Part shown: piece by piece, positions 34,033-43,299 of the stretch
Layout: every line of letters starts with the position of its first letter
Position numbering within the stretch: the stretch's first letter is position 1
Source: Caballeronia zhejiangensis
GTDB lineage: Bacteria; Pseudomonadota; Gammaproteobacteria; Burkholderiales; Burkholderiaceae
NCBI RefSeq assembly: GCF_000698575.1
Contig: NZ_JFHD01000009.1
Location: forward strand, 62,001-126,000
Direction: 5' to 3'
DNA: 64,000 bases
The notes under the pieces: model-generated
What the model was told of the DNA's origin: nothing
The model's database searches: none
What the model saw: only the letters and a program-made list of their open reading frames with translations
Made by a program: the position numbers and the translations under genes

Positions 34033-35910
34033 GTGATTCCGCACGCTTTCCTGCAGGATTTGCTCAACCGCGTCGACATCGTCGACGTGGTGGGCCGCTA
34101 CGTCCAGTTAAAAAAGGGCGGCGCGAATTTCATGGGCCTTTGCCCATTTCACAACGAGAAAAGCCCGTCGTTCACGGTCAGCCCGACCAAGCAGTTCTAT
34201 CACTGCTTCGGCTGCGGCGCGCACGGCACCGCGATCGGCTTTCTGATGGAGCATACCGGGCTCACGTTTCCCGAGGCCGTGAAAGACCTGGCGCAAGGCG
34301 CCGGCCTGACGGTTCCGCAGGAGCCTTCCAACTCGTTCCGCGGTGGCGGCGGCGACAGCGCACCGAGCAAGGCGGTCAGCGTCGCGTTGACGGACGTCAT
34401 GCAGACGGCGTGCGATTTCTATCGCAAGCAGTTGCGCGGCGCGCCGAACGCCATCGAATATCTGAAAAAGCGCGGCTTGACCGGTGAGGTCGCCGCGCGC
34501 TTCGGGCTCGGCTACGCGCCGGATGGCTGGCAGAACCTCGAGGCGGCCTTTCCCGATTATCGGGATGAAAACCTGGTCGAGTCGGGTTTGGTGATCGTCA
34601 GCGAAAAAACGGATTCTCAAGGACAGGCGCGACGTTACGATCGTTTTCGCGAACGCGTGATGTTCCCGATCCGCAATGTGAAGGGCAACGTGATCGGCTT
34701 CGGCGGGCGCGTGCTCGACGGGGGCGAGCCTAAATATCTGAACTCGCCGGAGACGCCGCTGTTCAGCAAGGGCAGCGAGCTGTACGGCCTGTTCGAAGCG
34801 CGCTTGGCGATTCGTGAACTGGGTTACGTGCTCGTCGTCGAAGGGTATATGGACGTCGTCGCGCTCGCTCAACTGGGTTTTGCGAACGCCGTGGCGACGC
34901 TCGGCACGGCGTGTACGCCGATCCACGTGCAGAAGCTGTTTCGTCAGACGGATACCGTCGTCTTCAGTTTCGACGGCGATTCGGCCGGGCGGCGAGCCGC
35001 GCGTCGCGCGCTGGAAGCGGCGCTGCCGCACGCTGCGGACAACCGGACCATCAAGTTCCTCTTTCTGCCGAAGGAGCACGATCCGGACAGCTACGTGCGC
35101 GAGTTCGGCACGGACGGGTTCGGCGAGCAGGTCGATCGCGCGATGCCGCTGTCGCAGTTCCTACTGAACGAGGTACTGAACGACAAGGAGCTGGAGCAGC
35201 CCGAAGGCCGAGCGAAAGCGCTCTTCGACGCTAAACCGCTGCTGCAGGCGCTGCCCGCAAACGCGTTGCGGGTGCAGATCCTGCATATGCTCGCGGACCG
35301 GCTCGACACGCCGTTCACCGAAATCGCCGCGCTATGCGACATCGATTCGCGCGCTGCGGCCGTCGCGCGGGCAAACGTGCCGAAGAGCGAGCGGCGCCGC
35401 GTCACCGGACAGGAACAGCGCGCGCTGCGCAATCTGGTGATGTATCCGGGCATCGCGGTTTCGCTCGATCAGGACAGCGAGCGCACCCTCGTAACGATGA
35501 CCGAGCACGGCGAATTGTTCAGCGAAGTGATCTCGCACGCGCGCGAACTCGGCGATGCCGCGCAGTTCCAGTTGCTGTCGGAGATCTTGAGAAATGCAGC
35601 AAACGCGCCCACATACGACGATATCTTTCAGGAAATTCTCGCCTATGATGAAAACGTTCGCGATTTGCTGATGCGCGATCCGTCCGATGAGGACGCGGCG
35701 CAGCGAGTCGAGGAACAAAAGCGTCTGCTGGCGGAAGAATTGCAAGCAACAGTGGTGAAGCTGAGGCACGACAGCTACCGGGCGCGGCTGGATCAACTGG
35801 CGCGGCAATCGAGTCTGTCGGCGGAAGAGGTCGCGGAGTTCTCGGAGTTGTCGGCGAGAGTGGCGCAGATCAAGGCTGGGCGGGGCGCCGGCGCGGATGG
35901 CGCAAGGTGA
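34033..35910 (+). CDS. dnaG: DNA primase (GTG start)
   Basis: The 625-residue protein has the N-terminal zinc ribbon with ligands Cys37, His40, Cys58 and Cys61 (LCPFHNEKSPSF...YHCFGCGAHG), then the TOPRIM core with VVEGYMDVVALAQLG and SFDGDSAGRRAA, and a C-terminal helicase-binding domain. It makes RNA primers for replication. The GTG start is set by the family N-terminus IPHAFLQDLLNRVDIVDVV; no ATG is suitable. It is the middle gene of the macromolecular-synthesis group. Confidence 0.96.
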   Translation: MIPHAFLQDLLNRVDIVDVVGRYVQLKKGGANFMGLCPFHNEKSPSFTVSPTKQFYHCFGCGAHGTAIGFLMEHTGLTFPEAVKDLAQGAGLTVPQEPSNSFRGGGGDSAPSKAVSVALTDVMQTACDFYRKQLRGAPNAIEYLKKRGLTGEVAARFGLGYAPDGWQNLEAAFPDYRDENLVESGLVIVSEKTDSQGQARRYDRFRERVMFPIRNVKGNVIGFGGRVLDGGEPKYLNSPETPLFSKGSELYGLFEARLAIRELGYVLVVEGYMDVVALAQLGFANAVATLGTACTPIHVQKLFRQTDTVVFSFDGDSAGRRAARRALEAALPHAADNRTIKFLFLPKEHDPDSYVREFGTDGFGEQVDRAMPLSQFLLNEVLNDKELEQPEGRAKALFDAKPLLQALPANALRVQILHMLADRLDTPFTEIAALCDIDSRAAAVARANVPKSERRRVTGQEQRALRNLVMYPGIAVSLDQDSERTLVTMTEHGELFSEVISHARELGDAAQFQLLSEILRNAANAPTYDDIFQEILAYDENVRDLLMRDPSDEDAAQRVEEQKRLLAEELQATVVKLRHDSYRARLDQLARQSSLSAEEVAEFSELSARVAQIKAGRGAGADGAR

Positions 35911-35913
35911 GAA

Positions 35914-36319
35914 TGCTATAATAAAAAGTTCAAGTGAATTGCTTTTTGTCAACTGTTCAGGCGCTTTCGTCGTTTTTTCACGGTAGATGGGCGGCAGCGG
36001 TCGAGCAGTTGGCAAAGGGCATGTGAAGTTGTTTGCAGAGGGAAGCGAAGCAGGAAGGCGCTGGCTGAATGGGCCGTAGGCGACGAAGGTGGCACACGCC
36101 GCATAAGTCACACGAAACGGGCCGATAAGCACGCCGGCGAACAGACGGGCGCAAGGGAAGCGGCTGCTATCGAGGGTAGGGCGAGGAGACGATTCACACT
36201 CGTCCGAACCGCGATGGCGCCCCGGGCAGGGCACGCAGGACGAAGCAGCGTGCGCGTATTGGGTATTCACGGTTCCATCGGCTGTTGTCCAGCAGCCGCG
36301 AGTCGAGACTAAAGCCGGT
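35914..36319 (+). promoter_or_regulatory. Promoter and long leader of rpoD
   Basis: Four bases after the dnaG stop is an extended -10, TGC-TATAAT (35914-35922). If used, the rpoD mRNA has a leader of about 390 nt. It contains no gene that I can support: the minus-strand frames here are composition shadows. The first 60 bases are AT-rich. Such a long untranslated leader suggests control of rpoD, but I could not find a clear hairpin-plus-T terminator in it. Confidence 0.55.
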
Positions 36320-38377
36320 ATGGCGAACTCCATGACGAAAAAGCTGAACGATGTATCCGTCGAAGACGACGCAATGCAAAACGCAGAGTCTGGCGCCGCT
36401 CCTGCGGCGAAGGTCGAAAAGGCGAAGGCCCGCGATCGCCGCGCGAAGGAAAAAGCGCTGCTGAAGGACGCGTTCTCGTCGAGCGCGCCCGGCACCGTCG
36501 AGGAATTGGAAGAGCGGCGCGGCAAGCTGCGCGCGCTCATCAAGCTCGGCAAGGAGCGCGGCTTCCTCACCTACGGCGAGATCAACGACCACCTTCCGGA
36601 CAACTTCACGGAAACCGAGGCGATCGAAGGCATCATCAGCACGTTCAATGACATGGGCGTGGCGGTGTACGAGCAAGCGCCCGATGCCGAAACGCTGCTG
36701 CTGAACGACAACGCGCCGAACGCGTCGTCCGACGACGAAGTCGAGGAAGAGGCCGAAGTCGCGCTTTCCACGGTCGATTCCGAATTCGGCCGCACGACCG
36801 ATCCGGTCCGCATGTACATGCGCGAGATGGGCACCGTCGAACTGTTGACGCGCGAAGGCGAAATCGAGATCGCGAAGCGCATCGAAGACGGCCTCAAGCA
36901 CATGGTCATGGCGATCTCCGCGTGCCCGACGACCATCGCCGACATTCTCGCGATGGCCGAGCGCGTGCAGAACGAGGAAGTGCGCGTCGATGAACTCGTC
37001 GACGGCCTGATCGATCCGAACGCGCAGGACACCGATGGCTTCTCCGAGCAGGAAGCGGAAGCGATCGAATCGGAAGAAGAAGAGACCGCGGAAGAGGGCG
37101 AAGAGGAAGAGGAAGAAGAGGACGACGGCAGCGCGCAGGCAAGCGCGAACGCCGCTCAACTCGAAGCACTCAAGCTCCAGTCGCTCGAGAAGTTCGCGCT
37201 CATCAGCGAATGGTTCGACAAGATGCGCCGCGCCTACGAGAAGGAAGGCTATAAATCGAAGGCGTATCTGAAGGCGCAGGAAGCCATTCAGACGGAACTC
37301 ATGAACATTCGCTTCACCGCGCGTACCGTCGAGCGCCTGTGCGATACGCTGCGCGCGCAAGTGGACGAAGTGCGTCAGGTCGAGCGGCAGATCCTGCATA
37401 CGGTTGTCGACAAGTGCGGCATGCCGCGCGCCGAGTTCATCACGCGATTCCCCGGCAACGAGACGGATCTCGAATGGTCCGACAAGGTCGTCGCCGAGGG
37501 TCACGAGTACAGCGCGGTGCTGGAGCGCAATATTCCGGCGATCCGCGAGCAGCAGCAGCGTCTGCTGGATTTGCAGGCGCGCGTCGTTCTGCCGTTGAAG
37601 GATCTGAAGGAAACCAACCGTCAGATGGCGGCGGGCGAGTTGAAGGCGCGTCAGGCGAAGCGCGAAATGACGGAGGCGAATCTGCGCCTCGTGATTTCCA
37701 TCGCGAAGAAGTACACGAATCGTGGCCTGCAGTTCCTCGATCTGATCCAGGAAGGCAACATTGGCTTGATGAAGGCGGTGGACAAGTTCGAATATCGTCG
37801 CGGCTACAAGTTTTCGACGTACGCGACGTGGTGGATACGTCAGGCGATCACGCGTTCGATCGCGGATCAGGCGCGCACCATTCGCATTCCGGTCCACATG
37901 ATCGAAACGATCAACAAGATGAACCGTATTTCGCGGCAGATCTTGCAGGAGACCGGGCTCGAGCCGGATCCGGCGACGCTCGCCGAGAAGATGGAAATGC
38001 CCGAGGACAAGATCCGCAAGATCATGAAGATCGCGAAGGAGCCGATCTCCATGGAAACGCCGATCGGCGACGACGACGATTCGCATCTCGGCGATTTCAT
38101 CGAGGATACGAACACGGTGGCGCCGTCCGATGCCGCGCTGCATGCATCGATGCGCGACGTCGTGAAGGACGTGCTCGATTCGCTGACGCCGCGCGAGGCG
38201 AAGGTGCTGCGCATGCGGTTCGGGATCGAGATGAGCACGGATCACACGCTGGAAGAGGTCGGCAAGCAGTTCGACGTGACGCGTGAGCGGATTCGCCAGA
38301 TCGAGGCGAAGGCGCTGCGCAAGCTGCGGCATCCGAGCCGGTCGGACAAGTTGAAGTCGTTCCTCGAAGGCAACTGA
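36320..38377 (+). CDS. rpoD: RNA polymerase primary sigma factor (sigma-70)
   Basis: The 685-residue protein has region 1.1 at the N-terminus, region 1.2 ([22 protein letters not shown]), a non-conserved region with an acidic run of Glu near 247-272, region 2 ([27 protein letters not shown]...[12 protein letters not shown]), region 3, and region 4 with the [35 protein letters not shown]. It directs core polymerase to housekeeping promoters. The start may be 36320 or the Met four codons later. A terminator follows, then a tRNA gene. Confidence 0.96.
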   Translation: MANSMTKKLNDVSVEDDAMQNAESGAAPAAKVEKAKARDRRAKEKALLKDAFSSSAPGTVEELEERRGKLRALIKLGKERGFLTYGEINDHLPDNFTETEAIEGIISTFNDMGVAVYEQAPDAETLLLNDNAPNASSDDEVEEEAEVALSTVDSEFGRTTDPVRMYMREMGTVELLTREGEIEIAKRIEDGLKHMVMAISACPTTIADILAMAERVQNEEVRVDELVDGLIDPNAQDTDGFSEQEAEAIESEEEETAEEGEEEEEEEDDGSAQASANAAQLEALKLQSLEKFALISEWFDKMRRAYEKEGYKSKAYLKAQEAIQTELMNIRFTARTVERLCDTLRAQVDEVRQVERQILHTVVDKCGMPRAEFITRFPGNETDLEWSDKVVAEGHEYSAVLERNIPAIREQQQRLLDLQARVVLPLKDLKETNRQMAAGELKARQAKREMTEANLRLVISIAKKYTNRGLQFLDLIQEGNIGLMKAVDKFEYRRGYKFSTYATWWIRQAITRSIADQARTIRIPVHMIETINKMNRISRQILQETGLEPDPATLAEKMEMPEDKIRKIMKIAKEPISMETPIGDDDDSHLGDFIEDTNTVAPSDAALHASMRDVVKDVLDSLTPREAKVLRMRFGIEMSTDHTLEEVGKQFDVTRERIRQIEAKALRKLRHPSRSDKLKSFLEGN

Positions 38378-38457
38378 CGGGACTTGTTTTGAGAGGCGTT
38401 GTGAGGCAAACTCGCTACCCTTCGTAGTCGCCTCGCGCAATGATCTGAAGTGACAGG

Positions 38458-38485
38458 AAGCGCCGTTTGCGGCGCTTTCTTTTTG
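38458..38485 (+). terminator. rpoD terminator
   Basis: An 8-bp stem AAGCGCCG/CGGCGCTT with loop TTTG is followed by TCTTTTT. It ends the rpoD transcript 18 bases before the tRNA gene. Confidence 0.88.
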
Positions 38486-38502
38486 CACGCTCTGCCTGCA
38501 CA

Positions 38503-38579
38503 GGGCCGGAAGCTTAACTGGTATAAGCTGTCGACTCATAATCGACCGATAGTGGGTTCGAGCCCCACCCGGCCCACCA
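38503..38579 (+). tRNA. tRNA-Ile2 (anticodon CAU, lysidine-type)
   Basis: The 77 bases fold as a tRNA: acceptor GGGCCGG/CCGGCCC, D stem GCTT/AAGC, anticodon stem GTCGA/TCGAC with loop CTCATAA, T arm GTGGG-TTCGAGC-CCCAC and encoded ACCA end. The anticodon CAU could be Met or Ile2. I favour Ile2 because ileX sits just past rpoD in E. coli as well and the flanking loop bases match; initiator features are absent. Position 8 reads A where nearly all tRNAs have U. TilS would convert C34 to lysidine to read AUA. Confidence 0.85.
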
Positions 38580-38594
38580 GCACTTGCTCAAAAG

Positions 38595-38627
38595 TATCAG
38601 GGGGTTAGCGGATTTGCGTCCCTGATA
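38595..38627. repeat. Inverted repeat TATCAGGG/CCCTGATA after the tRNA
   Basis: Perfect 8-bp arms with a 17-base loop, 16 bases after the tRNA gene. Together with two copies of CGGGGACA (38637 and 38647) it marks a repeat-rich stretch such as seen at old integration sites. Confidence 0.5.
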
Positions 38628-38655
38628 AGGCGCTTTCGGGGACACTCGGGGACAA

Positions 38656-38675
38656 AGTGGGTCACGTGACCCACT
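38656..38675. repeat. 20-bp perfect palindrome
   Basis: AGTGGGTCACGTGACCCACT is perfectly self-complementary with no spacer and is followed after five bases by T5. It could be a protein-binding site, a cruciform-prone site or part of a terminator for an RNA from the tRNA side. Confidence 0.7.
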
Positions 38676-38744
38676 CGGGCTTTTTGACACTCGCGCATCT
38701 CACCGCCGCCGGTTCAAGAGACGTTCACGCTTGCCGATACGCTT

Positions 38745-39410
38745 GAGCATATTTGCGAGATCGCCGAGGAGCGCGGCGGGCTATGCCTGTCGAGCGAATG
38801 CAGAACGATATGCAGGTACTGGCAGCAAAACATAGCGGGCGCTGTGTTTCGAAGCACTATACCGATGCGCAAACGTCTCTGCTTTGGCAGTGCGAAGAAG
38901 GACATCGCTGGCGTGCCAAGCTCGGTAAGGTCAACAGAAGCCGGTGTCCGGTGTGTGCCTTCGATCGCAAGCGTCTGGGCATTGGAAACACGCACGAAAT
39001 TTGCCGCAGGTTACGGCGGAAAGTGCCTGTCCGACGATTACACAAACAATAGTGTCCTATTGCGCTGGGGATGTGCAAAGGGGCATACGTGGCAGGCGAA
39101 GCCCGTGAAGATCATGATCGGCCATTGGTGCCGGACCTGTGCGGTCGAACGGACACGTCTAGGCGTTGAGAAGATGCACGACGCCGCTGCGATGCACGGT
39201 GGCAAGTGTTTGTCGGAGACCGACGTCAACACCATCACGCCGTTGGAATGGCAATGCATGGACGGGCATACCTGGAGTGCAAGGCCCGAGAGCACCATTC
39301 GGACCGGAAGCTGCTGTCCGGTGTGCCGAGCGGTGAAAATAGCGCAGGCCAGAAAATCCGGCTTAAATTTGAAGAAGGTTTCGAAGGGCAAAGTCCCGAT
39401 TCTGCTGTGA
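38745..39410 (+). pseudogene. Frameshifted zinc-ribbon (DUF4379-like) repeat protein
   Basis: Three or more units of a treble-clef zinc ribbon are visible: GGxCLS...W-x-C-x2-GH-x-W...CP-x-C. They are spread over two frames. Unit 1 (GGLCLSSEC) is only a stub; unit 2 (GRCVSKHYTD...WQCEEGHRWRA...RCPVCA) is in frame 2; units 3 and 4 (GGKCLSDDYTN...GCAKGHTWQA; GGKCLSETDVN...QCMDGHTWSA...CCPVC) are in frame 3. One extra base near 39000 restores the frame between units 2 and 3. No start codon is left. Such proteins are common in mobile DNA. The base composition is lower in GC than the neighbours. Confidence 0.75.
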
Positions 39411-39467
39411 AGAGTCCGGATTGGTTCTCTGATGGCGCTGGTGGGTCAAACGCGGTGACGCTTGCGG

Positions 39468-39491
39468 GTCAGGGGCGATCTCGCCCCTGAC
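39468..39491. terminator. Hairpin after the amidohydrolase gene
   Basis: An 11-bp perfect stem GTCAGGGGCGA/TCGCCCCTGAC with a 2-base loop lies 13 bases beyond the amidohydrolase stop on the minus strand. No T tract is seen. Confidence 0.5.
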
Positions 39492-39503
39492 AGCTCAGCC
39501 AAC

Positions 39504-40634
39504 TCAGCCCAGGCGATACACCCTCGAAACCGTCCCCCGAAACAACGCCTGACGTTCCGCAGCACTTGCCTGTGAAGTCAATCGCTTGAACGCGTTCCAG
39601 CCGTTACTGAACGGGTAAGAACCCTTATCGACCGGAAAATTGCTTTCGAACATGCAGCGATCCGCGCCGAACGCTTCGATGCAGGTCAGCATCCACGGCT
39701 TCCAGGCTTCGGACAATTCAATCGATGAAGGTGGCCGCTCACCTTTTTCGAAGTCGAAACCGTTGATACGCATTCCGAGTCCGCCCACCTTCACATAAAC
39801 GTTCGGCAACCGCGCAAGTTCGCGCATCGAACGCGACCATGCATCGAAGACCTCCTTGCGCTGATCCGCGTAGCTGGCGATTCTGACCACTCCCCCACAG
39901 TGATTGACGATGAACGGCGTGTCGGGATTTGCCTTCGCCAAATCGAACAATTCGGGAAGCTGAGGGAAGAACAGCCATGCGTCGTAGGAGAGGCCCAAGG
40001 CTTTCAACTGCGCGACGCCCGCACGATAACCGGAGTCGAGCAGAAGCCCGCGAGGAACTGCCGAAAGCGGGTTCACTAGCGTGGCGTCCGCATCCCAGGT
40101 TACGAGGTGCCGTACACCGCGCAAGCGGCCGTCGCCGGCCTCGAGTTCCGCTTCGAGTACGTCTCGCACGGCAGCGCCGCGACGGAGATCCGCGTATCCG
40201 ACGATGCCCTTCGCTACCTGCGGCTTCTCTTCCTGCATCGGCGCGGTGACTTGAGCCACATACTCCACTTCGCCGATCGGCCGCATCGGTTCCGGACCCG
40301 TGGTGCGGTACCGCGTAAGCGCCTGCATGAAGACAGACGCGGTAATGTTGTGCCCGGACCGTGCATCCTCGAGATACTCGTCGAGCAAATACGTCCAACC
40401 CGGGCGCTCATAAAAGTGGTGATGCGCGTCGATGATCGGCATCTCCGGTTCGAGCGCCGCTTCCTTTCCGGATGCAAGCCACTCTGCCCGAACCGGCAGG
40501 TAATTGCTGGTCGTACTCATACTGCGCGTTTCCTCTTTGGCGAATGCGTGGCGCACGCTCAGCGCGGGCATCGCGATGGATGCGGCGACCGCGCCAAGCA
40601 GCCGGCGCCGGTGAATCGATTGAAGAGTTTGCAT
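39504..40634 (-). CDS. Amidohydrolase 2 family hydrolase with Tat-like signal
   Basis: The 376-residue protein has the metal-dependent hydrolase fold of the COG3618/PF04909 type: IIDAHHHFYERPGW (metal HxH), FIVNHCGGVV, and ESNFPVDKGSYPFSNGW. The family includes lactonases such as 2-pyrone-4,6-dicarboxylate and fuconolactone hydrolases. Before the domain lies HRRRLLGAVAASIAMPAL, a twin-arginine-type signal, so it may work in the periplasm. The ATG at 40634 has AAGGGA at good distance; a GTG two codons earlier overlaps the MFS stop by four bases. It ends the IclR-linked operon. Confidence 0.83.
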   Translation of the reverse strand: MQTLQSIHRRRLLGAVAASIAMPALSVRHAFAKEETRSMSTTSNYLPVRAEWLASGKEAALEPEMPIIDAHHHFYERPGWTYLLDEYLEDARSGHNITASVFMQALTRYRTTGPEPMRPIGEVEYVAQVTAPMQEEKPQVAKGIVGYADLRRGAAVRDVLEAELEAGDGRLRGVRHLVTWDADATLVNPLSAVPRGLLLDSGYRAGVAQLKALGLSYDAWLFFPQLPELFDLAKANPDTPFIVNHCGGVVRIASYADQRKEVFDAWSRSMRELARLPNVYVKVGGLGMRINGFDFEKGERPPSSIELSEAWKPWMLTCIEAFGADRCMFESNFPVDKGSYPFSNGWNAFKRLTSQASAAERQALFRGTVSRVYRLG

Positions 40635-40636
40635 GG

Positions 40637-41944
40637 TCACTTTCCCTTGTTGAACGCGTAGAGGGAAAGCGTCAGCAACGTCGTGAACGCGAGTACGACG
40701 GCCAGACCGATCATGCCCGCGGTGAACGTGCCGAAACTATCCTTCAGATAGCCGACCAGATACGGACCGGCAAAGCCGCCCAGCGCGCCGATGGAGTTGA
40801 TCAGCGCCAGTCCGCCGGCGGCCGCCTGACCCGACAGGAACCGGGCAGGCAGCGTGTAGAAAATCGTTCGGCCTGCGATGGTGCCGATCAACGCCAGCGT
40901 GATGCCCGTCAACGCAGGCACCAGTTGCTGAAAATATGTCGAGATGCCGAGCGCGATCGCGCCGATGAAAAGACCAGCCGCGAGGTTGGCGATATGGCCA
41001 CCGCGGCGATCGACGCGCTTCGCCCACCACAAGAGCGCGATGGTCGCGAAGAAATACGGCACCGCCGATACCCAGCCCGTCTGGGTCACGCTCATGCCGT
41101 GCGCCTTGAGCATCTGCGGCAGCCATATGCCGATGCCGTAGGAGCCCATCGTGAAGCCGAAGGAAATCATCGCGAGGATGTACATCCGCACATCTTTGAG
41201 CGCTGCGCCGAAATCCTTTTTCTTCTGGCTCGCAGTGCCCTCGCGATCGAACGCGCTTTGCAGCGCCTGACGCTCCTCGGGCGAGAGCCACTTCGCATCG
41301 GCGGGTTTGTCCGCGAGCATCTTCAGGACGAAGAAGCCGAGAATGCACGCCGGCAGGCCTTCGACGATAAACATCCATTTCCATCCGGCAAGGCCGAGCA
41401 AGCCGTCCATCTTCAGCAGCCAGGTCGACAGCGGTCCGCCCACTAGCGACGAAAGCGGCGTCGAGACCGTGAACCATGCGAGCACCCGAGTGCGATAACT
41501 GGCCGGAAACCACACTGCGAGGAAGAAGATCACGCCAGGGAAGAATCCGGCCTCGCCGATTCCCAGCAGAAGACGAATCACGTAGAAGCTCGTCGGTCCA
41601 ACCGCGAGCGCCGTCGCGGCGGCGAAGAAGCCCCACGTGATCATGATGCGCGCGAGCCATCGCCGGGCGCCGAAGCGATACAGCGCCAGGTTGCTCGGCA
41701 CTTCGCACAGGCAATAACCCGCGAACATGATGCCCGCGCCCCAGCCGAACTGCGTCGCGGTCAAGCCGAGGTCGCGGTTCATCGTCAGCGCGGCGAACCC
41801 GACGCTGGTGCGATCGAGATAGTTGAAGAAATAGGCGAGCGCAAGCAAGGGGATGAAACGCCACGCGGCCTTTCTGACGGCCTGCTGTTCGAGCGTCGTA
41901 TCGACCGCGCTCTCGGCCGTCATGTTCGATGAAATGGATGTCAT
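40637..41944 (-). CDS. MFS transporter, anion:cation symporter (tartrate/phthalate-type)
   Basis: The 435-residue protein has 12 hydrophobic segments and the ACS-family lead FIPLLALAYFFNYLDRTSVGFAALTMNRDLGLTATQFGWGAG with the Asp/Arg in helix 1 (YLDRTSVG), typical for importers of organic anions (tartrate, phthalate, galactonate, 4-hydroxyphenylacetate). It lies between the CoA-transferase and amidohydrolase genes and probably brings in the operon's substrate. Start MTSISSNMT. Confidence 0.9.
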   Translation of the reverse strand: MTSISSNMTAESAVDTTLEQQAVRKAAWRFIPLLALAYFFNYLDRTSVGFAALTMNRDLGLTATQFGWGAGIMFAGYCLCEVPSNLALYRFGARRWLARIMITWGFFAAATALAVGPTSFYVIRLLLGIGEAGFFPGVIFFLAVWFPASYRTRVLAWFTVSTPLSSLVGGPLSTWLLKMDGLLGLAGWKWMFIVEGLPACILGFFVLKMLADKPADAKWLSPEERQALQSAFDREGTASQKKKDFGAALKDVRMYILAMISFGFTMGSYGIGIWLPQMLKAHGMSVTQTGWVSAVPYFFATIALLWWAKRVDRRGGHIANLAAGLFIGAIALGISTYFQQLVPALTGITLALIGTIAGRTIFYTLPARFLSGQAAAGGLALINSIGALGGFAGPYLVGYLKDSFGTFTAGMIGLAVVLAFTTLLTLSLYAFNKGK

Positions 41945-42024
41945 GCTTCGTCTCCGGACGGAATACCCAACGCGCGGGCTCATGCCGGCCTACGCGAAGC
42001 GGCGTTCCTTTTATGCTGTTGTGC

Positions 42025-43299
42025 TCAGGCGCTCGCCAGTTCGTTGGCGGAGGGACTGGAAGGATCGTGGGAAAAGGCCGCCTGGCACTTCACGATGCCG
42101 GCGTCCGCCAACTGCCTCAGGTCTTCCGATGAGTAACCCAGCTCCAGAAGCAGCGCCTGCGTGTCCTGACCCAGCGAAGGCGGACCTGCGCGAAGCCGCA
42201 GACGCTCGCCGCCAAGGGTCAAAGGCAGCAATGCGGTCTTCGTCTGTACTGCTTTGCCCGCGCCGCTTGCGTCGGATGGCAGGGTGACATCGGCAAGTCC
42301 GTCCGTTGCGAGCAGATGCGGATCGTCGAAAAGATCCTGCGGCTTCGTGATCGGCGCGTACGGCAGCCCGCAGCGCTCGAAGATGGCGCCGATCTCGGCA
42401 GCAGTGAACGCTTCCATGTGGGCGCGAAGCCGCGGCATCAGCCATTCGCGGGCTTGCACGCGCTGATTGTTGCTGGCGATACGCGCGTCGGCCTTCAGAT
42501 CGTCGAGGCCGAAGGCATCGCAGAAGAGCGCCCATTGCGTATCGGAGACGACCGCCAGGAAGATCTGATCGCCGTTCTTCACCGAAAAGACGTCATAGAC
42601 TGCCCAGGCCGAAATGCGGCTTGGCATCGGCGCGGCGGTTTGTCCCGTCACGGCGTATTGCATCATGTGCTGCGCCACGAGAAACACGTTGTTCTCGAAC
42701 AGGGCGCTCTGCACCTCTTGTCCGCGGCCGGTCCGCTCGCGTTGTGCCAGCGCCGCCATTGCGCCGATCGCGCCGAACATGCCGCCCATGATGTCGTTGA
42801 CGCTCGTGCCTGCCCGCAAGGGTCTGCCTTCGGGACCGGTCATGTACGCGAGACCGCCCATCATCTGCACGACTTCGTCGAGCGCGGTGCGATGGTCGTA
42901 GGGACCGGGCAGGAAGCCCTTGTGCGACACATAGATCAGACGAGGATTGAGTCTGCACAAGGCCGAATAGCCGAGGCCGAGCTTGTCCACGGTGCCGCTC
43001 TTGAAGTTCTCGCTGAAGACATCGGCGTTCGCAAGCAGCTTGTGCACGATCTCCACGCCGCGCGGGTCCTTCAGATCGACGGCGATGCTTTTCTTGTTGC
43101 GGTTGAACGTGCTGAAGAAGCCTGCTCCCGAGCCTCGCAGATTGCGGGTGCTGTCGCCGGTGATCGGCTCGACCTTGATCACTTCCGCGCCGAGGTCTGC
43201 CAGCACCATGCCGCACGTCGGCCCCATCACCATGTGCGTCATCTCTACGACGCGCACGCCGCTGTACGGCAAGGACTGATCCGATTGCACTTCGCTCAT
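42025..43299 (-). CDS. CaiB/BaiF family III CoA-transferase
   Basis: The 424-residue protein has the family III pattern: GVRVVEMTHMVMGPTCGMVLADLGAEVIKVEP at the N-terminus, RNKKSIAVDLKDPRG, and ALDEVVQMMGGLAYMTG with the catalytic Asp141 that forms the acyl anhydride and CoA thioester. Such enzymes move CoA from succinyl-, acetyl- or other CoA to a free carboxylate. It overlaps the upstream lyase gene by four bases (ATGA). A partner substrate is a dicarboxylate or hydroxy acid by context. Confidence 0.9.
   Translation of the reverse strand: MSEVQSDQSLPYSGVRVVEMTHMVMGPTCGMVLADLGAEVIKVEPITGDSTRNLRGSGAGFFSTFNRNKKSIAVDLKDPRGVEIVHKLLANADVFSENFKSGTVDKLGLGYSALCRLNPRLIYVSHKGFLPGPYDHRTALDEVVQMMGGLAYMTGPEGRPLRAGTSVNDIMGGMFGAIGAMAALAQRERTGRGQEVQSALFENNVFLVAQHMMQYAVTGQTAAPMPSRISAWAVYDVFSVKNGDQIFLAVVSDTQWALFCDAFGLDDLKADARIASNNQRVQAREWLMPRLRAHMEAFTAAEIGAIFERCGLPYAPITKPQDLFDDPHLLATDGLADVTLPSDASGAGKAVQTKTALLPLTLGGERLRLRAGPPSLGQDTQALLLELGYSSEDLRQLADAGIVKCQAAFSHDPSSPSANELASA

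Noticed and set aside
36194..38539. Minus-strand open frame of about 780 codons across rpoD
   Set aside because: Antisense shadow of rpoD; no ribosome site or domain.
38503..38579. tRNA with CAU anticodon as tRNA-Met
   Set aside because: Position after rpoD and loop bases fit Ile2 better; kept as a named alternative.
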